Below are positions 46,952 to 59,588 of a stretch of 64,000 nt of DNA, piece after piece. Under the pieces are notes generated by a model. It searched no databases. It worked only from the letters and a program-made list of their open reading frames with translations, and was not told the DNA's origin. The DNA is taken from contig NW_004457729.1 of NCBI RefSeq assembly GCF_000203815.1, positions 2,976,674-3,040,673 of the forward strand, read 5' to 3'. This DNA comes from Cavenderia fasciculata. Its lineage: Eukaryota; Evosea; Eumycetozoa; Acytosteliales; Cavenderiaceae. The translations under genes and the position numbers were made by a program. How positions within the stretch are numbered: the first letter of the stretch is position 1; every line of letters begins with the position of its first letter.

Positions 46952-47511
46952 TTAGAATGTTTTTCTCTTGAGCTTTATTACCATTTCCAACTTGACACAA
47001 TTCTTTCTATGCATTGGCCAATGAGCATATTTACATTCATCCCTATATAAATATAAAAAATAAAATTAGAATCAAATCTTTGGAGGGATAGAAATGAATG
47101 TCTGATTCATCTTTTTGTTTTTTTTTTTGGATACATACGAGCAATAGAAACCTTTTGAACATCGATCACATGTATTACATTTATTAATGTTATAACATTG
47201 TTTACAATTTAAACATACTACTCTATTTGGTAATGATACTGATCTTGGTTTGGTTACTACCGGTGGCTAAGAGAGGAAAAAGAAAAAAAAAAATTGTAAA
47301 TAAAATGATTGTAATTTTAAATGTAGTTTTAATTTAATATTAATATATTTATACATACACTTCTTTCTACAACCAATTCATTTGTTGATGCACTATATCT
47401 ACTCATAATATATTCTATTTTTGGCATACCAGAAGGTTGAATAGCATTTAAATATTCCTTTGGACCCATTTTCATGGTATTTGGTTCGTTGTTTAAAATT
47501 GGTGGCACCAT
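46952..47511 (-). CDS. Small MYND zinc-finger protein
   Basis: Exons 47511-47359, 47266-47139, 47042-46952 give 123 residues. The first exon (MVPPILNNEPNTMKMGPKEY) has no known domain. The rest is one MYND finger: CLNCKQC, CNTCDRC, FYCSDECKYAHWPMHRKNC, with the normal Cys-x2-Cys pairs and the closing His-x3-Cys. MYND fingers bind Pro-rich peptides. There is no SET domain or other partner domain, so this is a finger-only protein. It converges on the Q/N-rich gene with 122 bases between stops. Confidence 0.82.
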
Positions 47512-49207
47512 TTTGTTTTTTTTTTTTAATAAATTAATTAATTATAAAGAAGAGTGTCTATTTAAGAAATATAGATTTCTAATTAAAACCAAAAGTAATG
47601 TAAATGAACAATTAGTAAAAGATTCCCAAATTTAAAGCTTCAACTCTCTTAATCCAGGGATGATGACATGATTTTCCATATGTTAATTGGTCATATTATT
47701 TATGGTAAAATCAAACCCCAACCAAATATGTGCAGTAATAACACATGTGATTCATTATACAAGAGGGTGAAACAAACAGGTTGAATGATCATTTAAAGTT
47801 AATTAAAAGATCTTTGTATAGATAAACATTGGTATGCTTTATAACCCTCCGTACGAATAAGGAAACGTGAAATCATATATGGTAGAAGCAGAGAGTGGGA
47901 TTATTTCCCACCCTCTTCTTTAAACCAAAGGTTTACATGTGGTAGATAGATCCATGTGATAGTCATAGAGATGATGATATGATTAAAAGAATAAATAAAG
48001 AAATATGTGGGGTGTGTTTGATTAGATTATTTGTTTTTTCATTCTCATTTGGAAATAAGCGAATATGATGAATATGGAAAAAATACAACATTCATCATCA
48101 ACATATTAATTAAACATATAAACTTGATTGGAGAAGGAATGTGATGAACAAGAGGGGGTACTGAATTGGAATTAGGAGAATAAAGTATATTTGTCCATCT
48201 GTGGGGGACAAGTTTTAAATGGTTGACGGAAATGATGATGATCTCCACTGATGGTGTTGGTGGTTGAATATTCCTACTCTGATCATGATAGTATGAATGT
48301 ATCAATCATGCAATGTGAATTCTATAACAATAAAAAAATAAAACCATCCATTTTTTTGGAAAGATGGAAGAGATGAAATGGGAAATGGGAAATGGATTGA
48401 ATTGGATTGGTTGAATGATGGATTGGAAACGGATTAGACGAATAGATTTTATACAATACCTAGTTTGGGGTTTAAAAAAATAAATAAATAAATAAATAAA
48501 TAAAATAATTATTGATCAAAAGAAAAATAATTTAGTTTTTTGAAAGGATATTTATAAAATAGTATTAAGTAAATGTATTTGAAGAAATAAGAAAATATAA
48601 ATAATAATAATGAATGGTTTGGTTTATTCTTTATCTGTTCTCGAAGCAGTAGCTGAAACAAACCCAATTGGAATTGATGAATGATATTAGGAAAAGATGG
48701 CAATGAATATTAATAAGAATGAGTAGACAGTCATGGACTGGGTACCATGGTGTAATATTGATTCTCTTTTTTGAACCATTTTGTGATTCAATACTCTTAA
48801 CTTTTACGTCACAACTGTCACTAGATGTTAGCTGTATCATCTTTTTTAAACCATGTATGTAGTTTAATAGTATCCTATCACAATAATAAACCCCTCCTCA
48901 TTCCCTATATGGAATTACAGAGGTAAATATTTTAATTGACTGACAATCATTTCAATTCGTCACGAACACACCTCCACACACACTCGGCGCTGAGTTTTAA
49001 AACACAATTAATTGTGTGGGTAGTTATTTTCACCTTTAAAAAAAAATCATCGATGGTTGTGTTTTGTTAGAAGTATTGTTTATTTTTAAATAAATATTGG
49101 TGCATGGTACGCACAGTCGGGTAGTACTTTTATATATTAATATTATCCACATGTGGATATGAATGAATGTGATTATTATTATTGTTATTATTGCAATCCA
49201 TATCTGT
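47512..49207. other. Long intergenic region
   Basis: 1.7 kb between the MYND start and the RhoGEF stop, both genes on the minus strand. AT-rich throughout, with an (AAAT)n run near 48476-48503 and GGAAAT/TGGATTGAAT repeats at 48375-48440. A 69-codon minus-strand frame (48631-48840) ends in a hydrophobic run and matches nothing. No gene supported. Confidence 0.4.
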
Positions 49208-52200
49208 TTACTGCTTTTGTGGTGGATTACGAGAGAGCTTCTCGTAGCATGGGTTACAAACTCTGACCGCTTTAAAGTTGGAAATGGGTAATTTGAATTT
49301 CTTTTCAGAACACTTTCCGCATACCAACTCTCCACAATTTCTACAATGATGCTAAAAAGTAGTGATCAATTAATTAATTAGTATCATTTAATAAATATAT
49401 AATAATAAATAAATCCTATTATTATGATTATAATTATAATACTACTTACTCTTCTATTTAATAATGTAAATCCTTCTTCACAGAAAGGACAATTAGTAGT
49501 GGTTTCATCTGGAACCCAAACTGGAGCTTCCGATGAAGTTTCTTTACTGTCTGATTTCAAAGTTGATCTCTTTTGTTGTAATGATTCAATCTATAAATAA
49601 ATAATTAAATAATTAAATAAATAATTGATGATGGGTTGGTTAGTTATCTATTCGACAACAGTAGTAATAATAATATTTTCATACAGTTTCAGTTAATCTT
49701 AACATCCATAACATTTTACTTTCAGCAGTGTCGGCAAACACAACAAATGATTTCTTATTACTACAAATTTGGAAAGCGTTGACAATACCTGATCCATTCA
49801 ACAAAATGGCACGTGATCCACCAGAGTCTCCATCTGGTATATCTTCGATTCTGCAAAACTCTAGATTAATTTTTTCGTGTAACAGTAGTTTTGGAGGCAT
49901 TGAAGATCCATAGAGTAACAAATCGGAAAACAAAAATACATTTCTCTTTTTACAGGCTTTTCTACAAACTTTGGTCAATACTCCTTCAAATACAAATGAT
50001 CTATGTGCTGCTACAATCTAAGAAATGTAAAAAAAAAAAAAACATTAATATATATAAATATTTATACTTTTCTTTTCAATAATTATGTTTTGCTTTGTTT
50101 CATACATCAATATCACCAACAAACATCTTTTGAATTTCCATAACCTTTGCTCTATTTTCACTTCTTTTGATGGCTTCATTAGCCTCGCTTGTTACACGTT
50201 TCATTTTGTCCAAAGCATCTGCAAGATTGCCATAATCTGGATGTGAAGCATCGGTATGTTTTAATAGTTCGTCCAACAACATATGATATCTTGTAATACG
50301 TTGAACTGGTTGAATTAAATATGATCTAAGATCCAATTTCTTTGTTCTTGGATCTTCAGTACATTTCTATATTAAGAAGAGTATAAATTAATATATAATA
50401 TTTTTTGTTTGTTGTTTGTTGTTTGTATATCATACTTGAATAAAAGAAACAAAAGTTGAATTTTTCTCACAATCTGATACTGTAGTAAGTGCATTATCAA
50501 ATCCAACAGTATAATTTGTATACATTTTCAAAAATGGAATCTAAATATTAAATAATAATTAAAAAAAAAAAAGAATGAGACAAGTTCCAATATTCTCCTT
50601 TAATCCAACCAATAAATTAATCTATTCTATTTGTCTTACCAAAGTTTTAAAAACATCACCAATTCTTTGAGTAGTTGACCATGTAGCCAATCTTTCTTCG
50701 AGTTGATTGAGTAATTCCACACTAACCAAAAGGATATCTGATAAGTTTGAACAAATGATGGTTGCACTTTCCTTTGAAATGCCTCCTTCACCATATTTGA
50801 GTGGTTCGATGAATACTTCGACCAAAATCTTCATGTTGTCGCAATATGTACGTTCAGTCGTCAAAATCTCTTTTGCCTTCATGTCACGTAGGCTTGTAAA
50901 TGCAGCAAGATGATCCAAACTTGGGTGGTTTGATGTAACTGCTTGTGCATCGGGGTCTTCCCTGATAATATGTATTTCACCACCATTTTCCAAAGATGTG
51001 CTTGGTTTATCATTCTTTATCATACTATCTCTAATCTTGTTACTATCCTTTTCTTTATGAATAACAGATTGTCTTTCTTTATCTTTACCTCCCATTGTTG
51101 AAGTATTAGTTGTGGTTGTAGTAGCTACAGGTGTAATTGGAATTGGATGCGGATGTGGTTGTGGTGAGGTTGAGTGATTATGATGTGATGGTGGAGTTGA
51201 TGGTAATTCACGATCACGATGTGCTACTGTAGACGCGGTAGTGGAGAGAGTCAATGCAGATCCACTACGAGGAGGAATAGGTGGGTGTGGGGCAGAAGTT
51301 GGTGGTGTCTTTAACGACAATCGATTGTCTTCGTGAGGTGGTGGAGGGAGTGGTTTGCGATAGGTGCTGTGTTTGGATTGTGGTAGAGGTGGATGTTGGA
51401 TATTGCTACTGCTAACACTATGTGAAATGGTTGCAGATTGATGTTGATTCTGTTGTTGGTTATTGTGTTGTACAGTTTTAGATATATCGTCAAATGAAAG
51501 ACTTGACCCAGACGATGATGATGATGACGTAGTCGTAGTGCTACCGCGAGGGGGAAGTGTACGTGGAGGTAGGGGAGGAGTTGGTGATGATGGAGCTCCT
51601 GTCGCAGGACTATGATGATGGTGGTGTTGTTGGACGACTGGTGCACTCGAATGCAAGTCTGGTGATCGAGGTGGAAGAGGAGGTGTTGTATGAACTATAG
51701 TAGTTGGTGTAGCAGCAGCAGTAGTAGTAGTATTAACTGTAACAGCAGCAGCAGTGTCTTGTGGACGTATATCTGGTGATCGAGGTGGAAGAGGTGGTAC
51801 TACACTAGCTCTCAAAACATTTGGCTGCAATAAATAGTAAACCAATTAATTAATCAATACACAATATATTTATATTTATATTTATATTAAAGGTTAAATT
51901 ATATAAATAAAGAAAGAAAACGGGTTTGTTAGTGGACATGGTTGGAATGTTTCATTCTATTCGATGGGAAGGGGAAGGGAGGGAGGGATGGTGGTGATAA
52001 TTATAATTGGGATTTGGGTTGGTTGGAGATCTAAAGTGTGATGTTTTTAAATATATATGTTTGTGGTGTTGTTGTTGTTGTGTGTTTGTATTGTATCTCT
52101 AGACACCTAATAGCTATCAATTCACACACACCCATCTTTTAATTGTCTAGACAACATCATTATATCAACTCATGATCATCTTTGCTGCTGCTGAAGAAGG

Positions 52201-52427
52201 GAATGATGCATGTGATATGCTGCAGCATCTTTGCTTGTTATTACTATCTATCTATATATCTATCTATTCTTTGTTTCATTGTTCTGAAGGTATAGTGAAT
52301 GGTATGGTGGTGACTATAGTAACTATACCAAAGGGTGGGTAGGACGAGGAGGAAGAGGTTGAACGGAACCTACATTTTGAGAGGGTGGCTTTTTAGGTAC
52401 TGCTCTTGGTGGTGGACTCGTAGACAT
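49208..52427 (-). CDS. DH-PH-FYVE RhoGEF (FGD-like)
   Basis: Seven exons: 52427-52374, 51824-50640, 50540-50436, 50366-50106, 50017-49685, 49590-49450, 49351-49208; all in phase 0; 740 residues. The N-terminal ~330 residues are Pro-rich with SH3-ligand-like PPLPPRSPD repeats. DH (~336-525) includes KEILTTERTYCDNMKILVEVF and LIQPVQRITRYHMLLDELLK. A PH domain follows (FEGVLTKVCRKACKKRNVFLFSDLLLYG). The C-terminal FYVE finger is CPFCEEGFTLLNRR, HHCRNCGELVCGKC, RVCNPCYEKL. DH activates Rho/Rac GTPases and FYVE binds PI3P on endosomes, as in FGD proteins. It would link endosomes or macropinosomes to actin. Confidence 0.92.
51966..51987 (+). repeat. G-run cluster, G-quadruplex-type
   Basis: Five GGG/GGGG runs separated by one or two A residues, inside the first intron of the FYVE RhoGEF gene on its non-coding strand. 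Confidence 0.7.
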
Positions 52428-52726
52428 TTTCGATTAACTATATCCTCTACTACTATTGTCGCGCTCTTATATATATATACTATACTATACAATACTATAA
52501 TCTACTATCTCTCTGTCTATTAATTTGTGTAGTGAACGGTCGCAATAATAGAAGTCAAAAGTTGGGCTATAAAAAAATATATAAAAATTAAAAAACCACA
52601 CACCTCGATTTAAAAGATTGATTTGGAAACAACATTCTGGACGTATTTATATTATTATTATTATTACATGCATAATGTTATTCATTAATGTTTTTTTAAA
52701 CATGTAATATTATTTCAGGTGGGGAT

Positions 52727-54263
52727 TTATTTAGTTAACAATTTTTTAAATTCTAAAATTGAGTATGAATGATTGATGAAAGATTTGAGAGACATGAATT
52801 ATTATTGTTAGTAATTGATTTTTGTTTTGCTAACTATATTATATATATATATATAGTTTACTTACGTTCTTTCTGGTCGTTTGTCAAATCCTTTGGGAAA
52901 TCGACAGTTATGTGAACATAGAGATTACCCATTTGAGATGGGTATTGATGGTGTGGCATACCCTCTTCCAAGACCTCGATGACTTGTCCTGGGATAGTGA
53001 TATCTCCACTTTGAACACGTACATTGTGTTTATCGAGATGAGTAATAGTCTTGTCGAATCCAGTGAGTGCCTCCAAAAGAGTAATACTTAGATTATGATG
53101 CAAGTGATCGCCTTCACGACGGAATTTAGAGTGTGGAATCTCAACGATTCTGAAAATAACATCTCCTGGTGTCATGTCTGGTGATTCCTCTCCTAATTGA
53201 TCGAGTTTCTAAAGAATATGAAAGGAATGTTAATATTGATAATTATTGACAATTCATTTGATTTGATTTGATTTGATTTGATACATACAATTTGTTGACC
53301 ATTGTGCATACCCTTTTCAACGATGACGGTATAAGTTTCTTCACCAATTTCAACCTTCTTACCGCTGCAATGTGGACACTTGCTAGCTACCTTTTTACCC
53401 TTACCTCCACATTCGTCACATCTATTATTATGAATACAAATCAAAGTTAATATTCCCATTCAACTTTAATTTTCTTCTTTTTCTTCTTTTTCTTCTTTTT
53501 CTTTTTCTTTTTCTTCTTTTCTTACACTTGTTGAACTTGTTGAACAAAACCTGGACCCAATTGTTGTACTCTAACCTTGATACCAGAACCTTGACATCCA
53601 GTACATGTCTTTACATCGCTTGCCTTCTTTGCACCAGTTCCTCTACACTTTTGGCAAAGGATTTGTTTCATATGAGTGACTCTAGAGGTACGTCCAAGAT
53701 AGAGATCTTTGAGTGTTACTTCTAAATCCAATTCTATATCGGCTCCTCTTGGTTGTGCTTGGTGTTGTTGTTGATGTCCACCACCTCCACCACCTCCAAA
53801 TCCTCTGAATCTAAAATATTCAATTGAATGTCGAGTGTTAGAAGAATCAATCAAGGTATAGAAGATCTTTTATATCGGTCGGTCGATCGATCGATCAAGT
53901 ATAAAGTCAAAGTAATACAATATGCGCAATTATTACATACATATTTGAAAAGAAGTCACCAAAGTCTTGACCACCTCCACCATTTTGTCTATTCAAACCT
54001 TCTTCTCCGTGTTGATCGTAGATTCTTCTCTTTTCAGAGTCAGAGAGTGTTTCGTAGACTTTGGTCATCTCGAGGAACTTTTCTTGACCTTCTGGAGTTG
54101 GGTTCTTGTCTGGATGGTATTGTAGTGATAGTTTACGGTATGCACGTTTAATCTCTGATGGTGATGAGTCTCTAGACACACCAAGAACTTCGTAATAGTC
54201 CTTTCCACCAAGACAGAGTCCAACTACTACCAATAATATTACAAGTAAATAAAGTACTTTCAT
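52727..54263 (-). CDS. ER-lumenal DnaJ (Hsp40 type A, Scj1/ERdj-like)
   Basis: Exons 54263-53941, 53810-53526, 53421-53289, 53208-52866, 52752-52727; 369 residues. Signal peptide [20 protein letters not shown] domain [13 protein letters not shown] with HPD (LQYHPDKNP), and a Gly-rich linker. A zinc domain follows with [24 protein letters not shown] and CPHCSGKK, the last lacking the final Gly. Then come the substrate-binding C-terminal domains ([20 protein letters not shown]). The 26-base last exon changes the end from ERK-stop to EQFKKLLTK, a better family match. No KDEL/HDEL signal is present. It would feed substrates to ER Hsp70 (BiP). Confidence 0.9.
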
Positions 54264-54656
54264 CTCTTTTTTTTGATTATTATGATGAATGAGATATGAT
54301 GATGATGATTGATGATGATGTGAATATGATGAAATCGACTTCCCTCTCTACTCTAAACTATCTCCTCTATCTATCTATCTATCTATCTATTAATACAACA
54401 ACAAACACCAATGTTCTATCAATAGTTTAGTTTATCATAATGTTGAACCCCCAAACTGCATCGTCATCTTCTTTTTTTTCATTTTTTTTTTTTTTACTGC
54501 GACAGCCGATTCTTAAACTATCGTTTGGTATCAGTCCACCTTGTGAAGGTTGTTTATAATATGGTTATCTATTTATGTCTACTTGCTTGTGGTGTGTTGT
54601 CGCATTATCAGAGGTAGTACGGGAAGCAGATGGACTTTTGGTTAGCGGTCGTTGGT

Positions 54657-54890
54657 CTAAATTTGGTATGTATAGAAGAGGGTAACTATTGGCGATTCCT
54701 TGAGCCCTAATTCAATCCCTTGTTGGATATGAGCAGCCTTTTCATCATCATTCAGTTGACATGTGCTCTCAGCTTGTGTGTACCACGCAATAGCTTGCTC
54801 CACATCACGGACAGGATGATCGTGGATTGCTGCCAACTGGCACAAGTTAATGATTGATTGGACATTTGCCAAGAGATCATGTAAGTACTG
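54657..54890 (-). pseudogene. TPR/Sel1-like coding fragment
   Basis: An open segment with no ATG, preceded by a possible acceptor (GACCAG), encoding about 77 residues: QYLHDLLANVQS, LCQLAAIHDHP, DVEQAIAWYTQAE, DDEKAAHIQQGIELGL. The pattern looks like paired helices of a TPR or Sel1 repeat. No further exons can be joined, so it is probably a relic of a larger gene. Weak call. Confidence 0.3.
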
Positions 54891-55491
54891 GTCAATTCAC
54901 TTGTTCAACTAGAAATTTCTAGCTCTTGGATAGAACCTCCCTGATTCTGGCGGGAATTTTAGGTGGTGGTGTTGTCTGTAAGTACTAGGACTCTTCAATG
55001 TCTGATGGATTGGTATGGGATTGGACAGGTACAAGATACCACCAAATAATCTATTTGGAGTCGATCAAGATGGTGCTTAAAGATTATACACTATTTATGG
55101 TTGTGTTGGAATAGAGAAACTAAAAGAGCGTACCCGAGCAAAAAGGGACAAAAAGGTGTAGTTCATTGATACACCAAGCAATGTGTAGAATATACATTGA
55201 TAAGTATATCTCTAAAGATCCAAACCAAAACAATTGGCTTATTTAGAATTTAAAATGGGCATTCACCTACTGTCTGTCTATGATGGTGAGAATAACTGGA
55301 TGTACTCAAGACAATGGCCAGCTAGAGAGATTAGATTATAGAAAGATAGACTTGACCGGCAGGACAGAGATGGCTTACATCAAACAAAGACTTTTGGAAC
55401 CAGCGTCCTCTAACAACTGTTGATTTACCAACCTGTCAGAGAGTATTTTTTATATAGGTCTCTATAACAGTTTGTTAAATGCGTTTGCATT

Positions 55492-55511
55492 CCCCCCCCC
55501 CCCCCCCCCCC
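55492..55511 (+). repeat. Homopolymer C20
   Basis: Twenty C in a row (G on the other strand) in an AT-rich genome. Such runs are rare, unstable in copying and prone to assembly error. Confidence 0.9.
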
Positions 55512-55845
55512 AAGGTTTGCGAACCTATCCATCATTAAATGTACGATATCAATAGATAGATAACAACAAATATACTTCAAGTCTCACCACTGATGGTGTA
55601 TTAACAATTAATTATTAATTAATTTATAAATAGAGAGAATGGTAGTGTGATCTATTATTATTTATTTTAGAGTCTGTCCAACTACCAACATTAATGAAGG
55701 AGTTTTATTTTTAGAAAAGATAACAATTAACAAATTCGTAGTATCGTTATACATCCATATATAGTGTATAGTTGATGAGAGAGTTTGTTTCAGATTGGAT
55801 GAGAAATATATAAATAAAAAAAAAAGAATATATATGATAGGGTTT

Positions 55846-58800
55846 CTACTGGTTGGTGTATATTGTTATATTTTTAGTAATCCTATTTTTCTTTTTAATT
55901 TGTCTATCTTCATCCACAGACAAGGCAGGTGAAATTTGATTACTATTATTATTATTATTAATATTATTATTAATATTATTATGATTTCCGTTACCCTTAC
56001 CATTGCCATTATGATTATTATTATTATTATTATTATTATTAGTATTATTTTGATTATTTTGATTTTGATTATTTAATAAATTATGAATAGAATTTGAAAG
56101 TTCATAAAAGTTTACTGGTTTGCTAACATATAGATCAAAGCCAGTTTTTGCAACTTTGGCCTTGTCAGACGAAGCTGTGAGAGCAACGATGGGGATGTGT
56201 TTGGAATTGGTTTGTTGCTCGAGTGTTCTGATGTGACTGACGAGTGAGTACCCATCGTCACCTGGCATTGTAATGTCAGAGAGAATAATGTCTGGTCGCG
56301 ACATGGGATCACCATTCAAAAATGCTTGGTAACACGATGAGGAAGAAAGGAACGTTGAGACAAACGCACCCATCTTGTTGAGCATTGACGAAAAGAGTTT
56401 TATAGTGTCTTCTTGGTCATCGACAACGTATATCTTGAGTCCCTTGAGACTCGACGATGACGGGCTAGTCGTCAACATTTTTGTCATGAGTGATTCTTCT
56501 GGTTGTTGTTGTTGTTGTTGAGGGTGTTGGTCACCAGCTGAGCTCCCAGTATCAAAATCTGTTCTATTTCTTTTACCGTGACCATTACCATTACCGTTTC
56601 CATTTCCATTTCCATTACCATTAGAAACTACTGCTTGTCCATTACTAGTGGAACCATTGGTTTCCATGTTATTGATTTCATTACCATTGCTGATGGGGAG
56701 GATGATAGTAAATGTGCTGCCCTTTCCTTCACCCTCGCTAAATGCAAACAGGTAGCCATTGTGTAGCTCGACGATGTTATTTACAATAGACAAACCAAGA
56801 CCGAGCCCGCCGTGACCGCGGGTGGAGCTGTTGTCTGCCTGACGGAAGCGTTCAAACACGTGTGGCAAAAAGTCGTGAGTGATACCACATCCCTGATCCG
56901 AGATGGTGACCAGACACCAGTTCTTGTTGCTGGCGTGGTTGCGCAAGAGGTTGAGCTTCTCCTCGGACTGTCCGCATACACCTGGAGGCAATGTGAGCGG
57001 CGTTGTACCCGTCTGGCTGGGGATAGATGTGCGCACAGTGACCGAGCCGCCCTGGTTGGAGAACTTGATCGAGTTGGAGACCAGGTTCCAGATAGACTGC
57101 TCGAGACGCACGGGATCACCGCAGACAATGAGTGGCAGGTCGCCCACATCGACGACAATCTTGGTTTTGGCCTTGTCCTTGTTGATGAATGTCTCGGCGG
57201 CGAGACGGATGACCTCGCGGATATCAACCACCTCGTTGGAGAGCGAGAACTTGCCGCTGATGACGAGCGACATGTCGAGCAGATCGTTGACGAGTTGGTT
57301 CTGTGCGTGTGCACAACGCTCGATCGCTTCGAGACCGCGACGTACGTCGGTCGAGATGTTGCCGTCGTAGCGCAGCAGCTGGCTCCAGCCAAATATACCG
57401 TTGAGCGGTGTACGCAGCTCGTGTGACAGATTCATGAGAAACTCGTCTTTGGAGCGGTTGGCGCGGTCGAGTAAGACACGTTCCTTTTCGAGCTCGTTTA
57501 CTAGTACTTGGAGCTCGCGCTTTCTTGCGGTCAACTGACTCACCAACTCGACTAGATCCGTGTTGGCAATACACAGTTCCTGCTGCAAATAGTCTTTGGC
57601 CTTTTTCATAGCCATAATATTGTTGACACGAGCGGTCAGTTCCTCGGTCGAGAATGGCTTGTTGACATAGTCGGCTACGCCATTGGTCAACAGACGCACA
57701 CGTAGATTGTCGTCTGCCTTGGCAGTGAGCAAGACGATGGGGATATTGTCATATTGTGGATCTTTTCTAATCTCTTCGACCATTTCATCACCGCTCATGA
57801 CTGGCATCATACAATCGGTCAAGATAAGGTCGGGTGTACATGAACGCAACTTGTCCAACCCCTCTTTACCGTTCATGGCCGTGTGTACAGAGTACTGCTT
57901 GCACAGCAGTTCTGCAATAAATCGATTCATCTCGACGTTGTCTTCGACGACCAGTATACTTGGTTTGCCATCGTCGGCGACCATTGGTGCGAATCCCTCC
58001 CTTTCCTCCAACTCTTCTGCGGCTTGTCGCGCCGTCATCTCTGTATCAAACTTGCTGCCCATCGTATCAAGATGCGACAATTGCTCTTCCTTTTCCTTGA
58101 TCATCTCGAGCAACTCTTGATCCTCTTTGGTGATACCATTCTCCAACAACTTGACACCTGGTGGTGATTTTACATGTACCAACTCTTGGTGTGGTTGTAC
58201 TCTGGCCGATACATTGGCATCCGATACGGTTGTCTTGTTGGCAAGCTCGTCAATCTTGGGTGACAATGGAATGCGGATCAAAAAGACGGCACCGGTACCC
58301 TCCTTTTGCGCGGTGACTTGGACGTTTCCGCCATGCAGCTGCACAAACTCTTTGACGATAGACAGACCCAACCCAGTGCCACCGTGGCGTCGCGACGAGC
58401 TGCCATCCACCTGACGGAAACGCTCAAAGATGATGTCGTACTGGTCCTCGGGTACACCCGGACCCGTATCGGCGACGGTGACCAAAAAGGCGGGGTTTTG
58501 GTTGAGTTGGTCTGGCTCGACGCTGATGCGGATCTTTCCGCCCGTTGGTGTGAATTTGAAAGCGTTTGATATGAGGTTGGTGACGACACGCTCGATCTTG
58601 TCTCTGTCGATGGCCGCCATGAGCAGACCATCTTTGGGCGCGTTGATGATATACTCGAGCTTCTTGTCCTTGGCCAGCAGCTCAAAGCACAGCCCAATCG
58701 TCGTGATGGTCTTGCCTACATCTGCCATCGAATAGTTTACATTCATCTTACCAGCTTCAAGCTTACTAATATCCAATAAATTATTTACATGTTTCAACAA

Positions 58801-59588
58801 CCCTCGGGTGTTTCTTGCCACAACCTCTAATAGTTTTTTAGCATCTGCCGACACTCCAGGATCTTTTAGCAATTTTTCTGTTGGATGTGATATCAATGTC
58901 AATGGTGTTCTTAATTCATGTGATACATTTGCACTAAATAGAAAAAATAATTAGTTAATATACCAATATAGTAGTAGATAGATTCATTTCCTTTTTGATC
59001 TTACAAAAATTGAGTTTTTAATTCATCCAATTCTTTAATCTTTTCATAGAGTGATCTAAGTTCATTATTTTTTCTTGCAATTTCATCTTCTGCAAGTTTC
59101 TTTTCAGTGATGTTTCTACCCTCGGGGAGAATGAGTTTGACTGCACCATTTTCGTCGAAAAGGGGCATGAGTGAAAAGTCGATTGTGATTGTTTCAGTGC
59201 CAGCTGATTTTCCAAAAATGTCGCACTCGTATCGTATAAATTCTCCGGCAGCCGCTCTCATGACAGCCTTTTTACAATCGTCCATTGATGTTTCATTGAC
59301 TGCCCACCAACGACAGTCCCAAAACGGTGTACCAAGAATATTTGAACGAATCATACCACCTCCGTGAAGTGCAGGTTCGTTTACATCCAATAGGTTGCCC
59401 TTGTTGTCCAGCAACGCAACAAACTGGTACATCTCATCCAACATGATACGTGATGATCTATTTGATTTTGCCAATCCTCTCATCACCTCTAGTTCCTGTA
59501 TAAGTTCTTCTTTTGATTTTTCTTGATCCACCTTTCCATTGGAATTAATCCCTGGAAAGTGATCAAGTGATAAATGATGACTTGACAT
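55846..59588 (-). CDS. dhkD: Hybrid histidine kinase with two kinase and two receiver modules (DhkD-like)
   Basis: Exons 59588-59005 and 58933-55846, phase 2, 1223 residues. A PAS-type sensor lies at ~40-170 (FVALLDNKGNLLDVNEPALH). Kinase 1 has the phospho-His H200 in ANVSHELRTP, N-box ISNAFKFTP and GTGLGLSIV. Receiver 1 has D568 (LILTDCMMP) and the Lys in VNKPFS. Kinase 2 has H699 in MNLSHELRTP and GLGLGLSIV. Receiver 2 has D1081 (IILSDITMP) and VSKPVN. All catalytic residues are present and no membrane span is seen. This double order is that of Dictyostelium DhkD; such kinases relay phosphate via RdeA to the cAMP phosphodiesterase RegA. The central part has high G/C at third positions. Confidence 0.9.

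Larger units (their letters stand above)
54264..55845. other. Long intergenic region with possible relic coding and a poly-C tract
   Basis: 1.6 kb. The left 300 bases are the DnaJ promoter. 54657-54890 on the minus strand is open and reads like a helical repeat (DVEQAIAWYTQAEST, AAHIQQGIELGL), and 54990-55350 has short open pieces on the + strand, none complete. A 20-base C run lies at 55492-55511. The right 280 bases are AT-rich. Confidence 0.4.

Noticed and set aside
48631-48840. 69-codon minus-strand frame starting MIQLTSSDSCDV
   Set aside because: First half looks protein-like but the frame drifts into hydrophobic AT-rich sequence and no following exon could be found.
56812-57426. 204-codon + strand open frame antisense to the hybrid kinase
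   Set aside because: Same cause: codon bias of the kinase gene; no recognisable protein.
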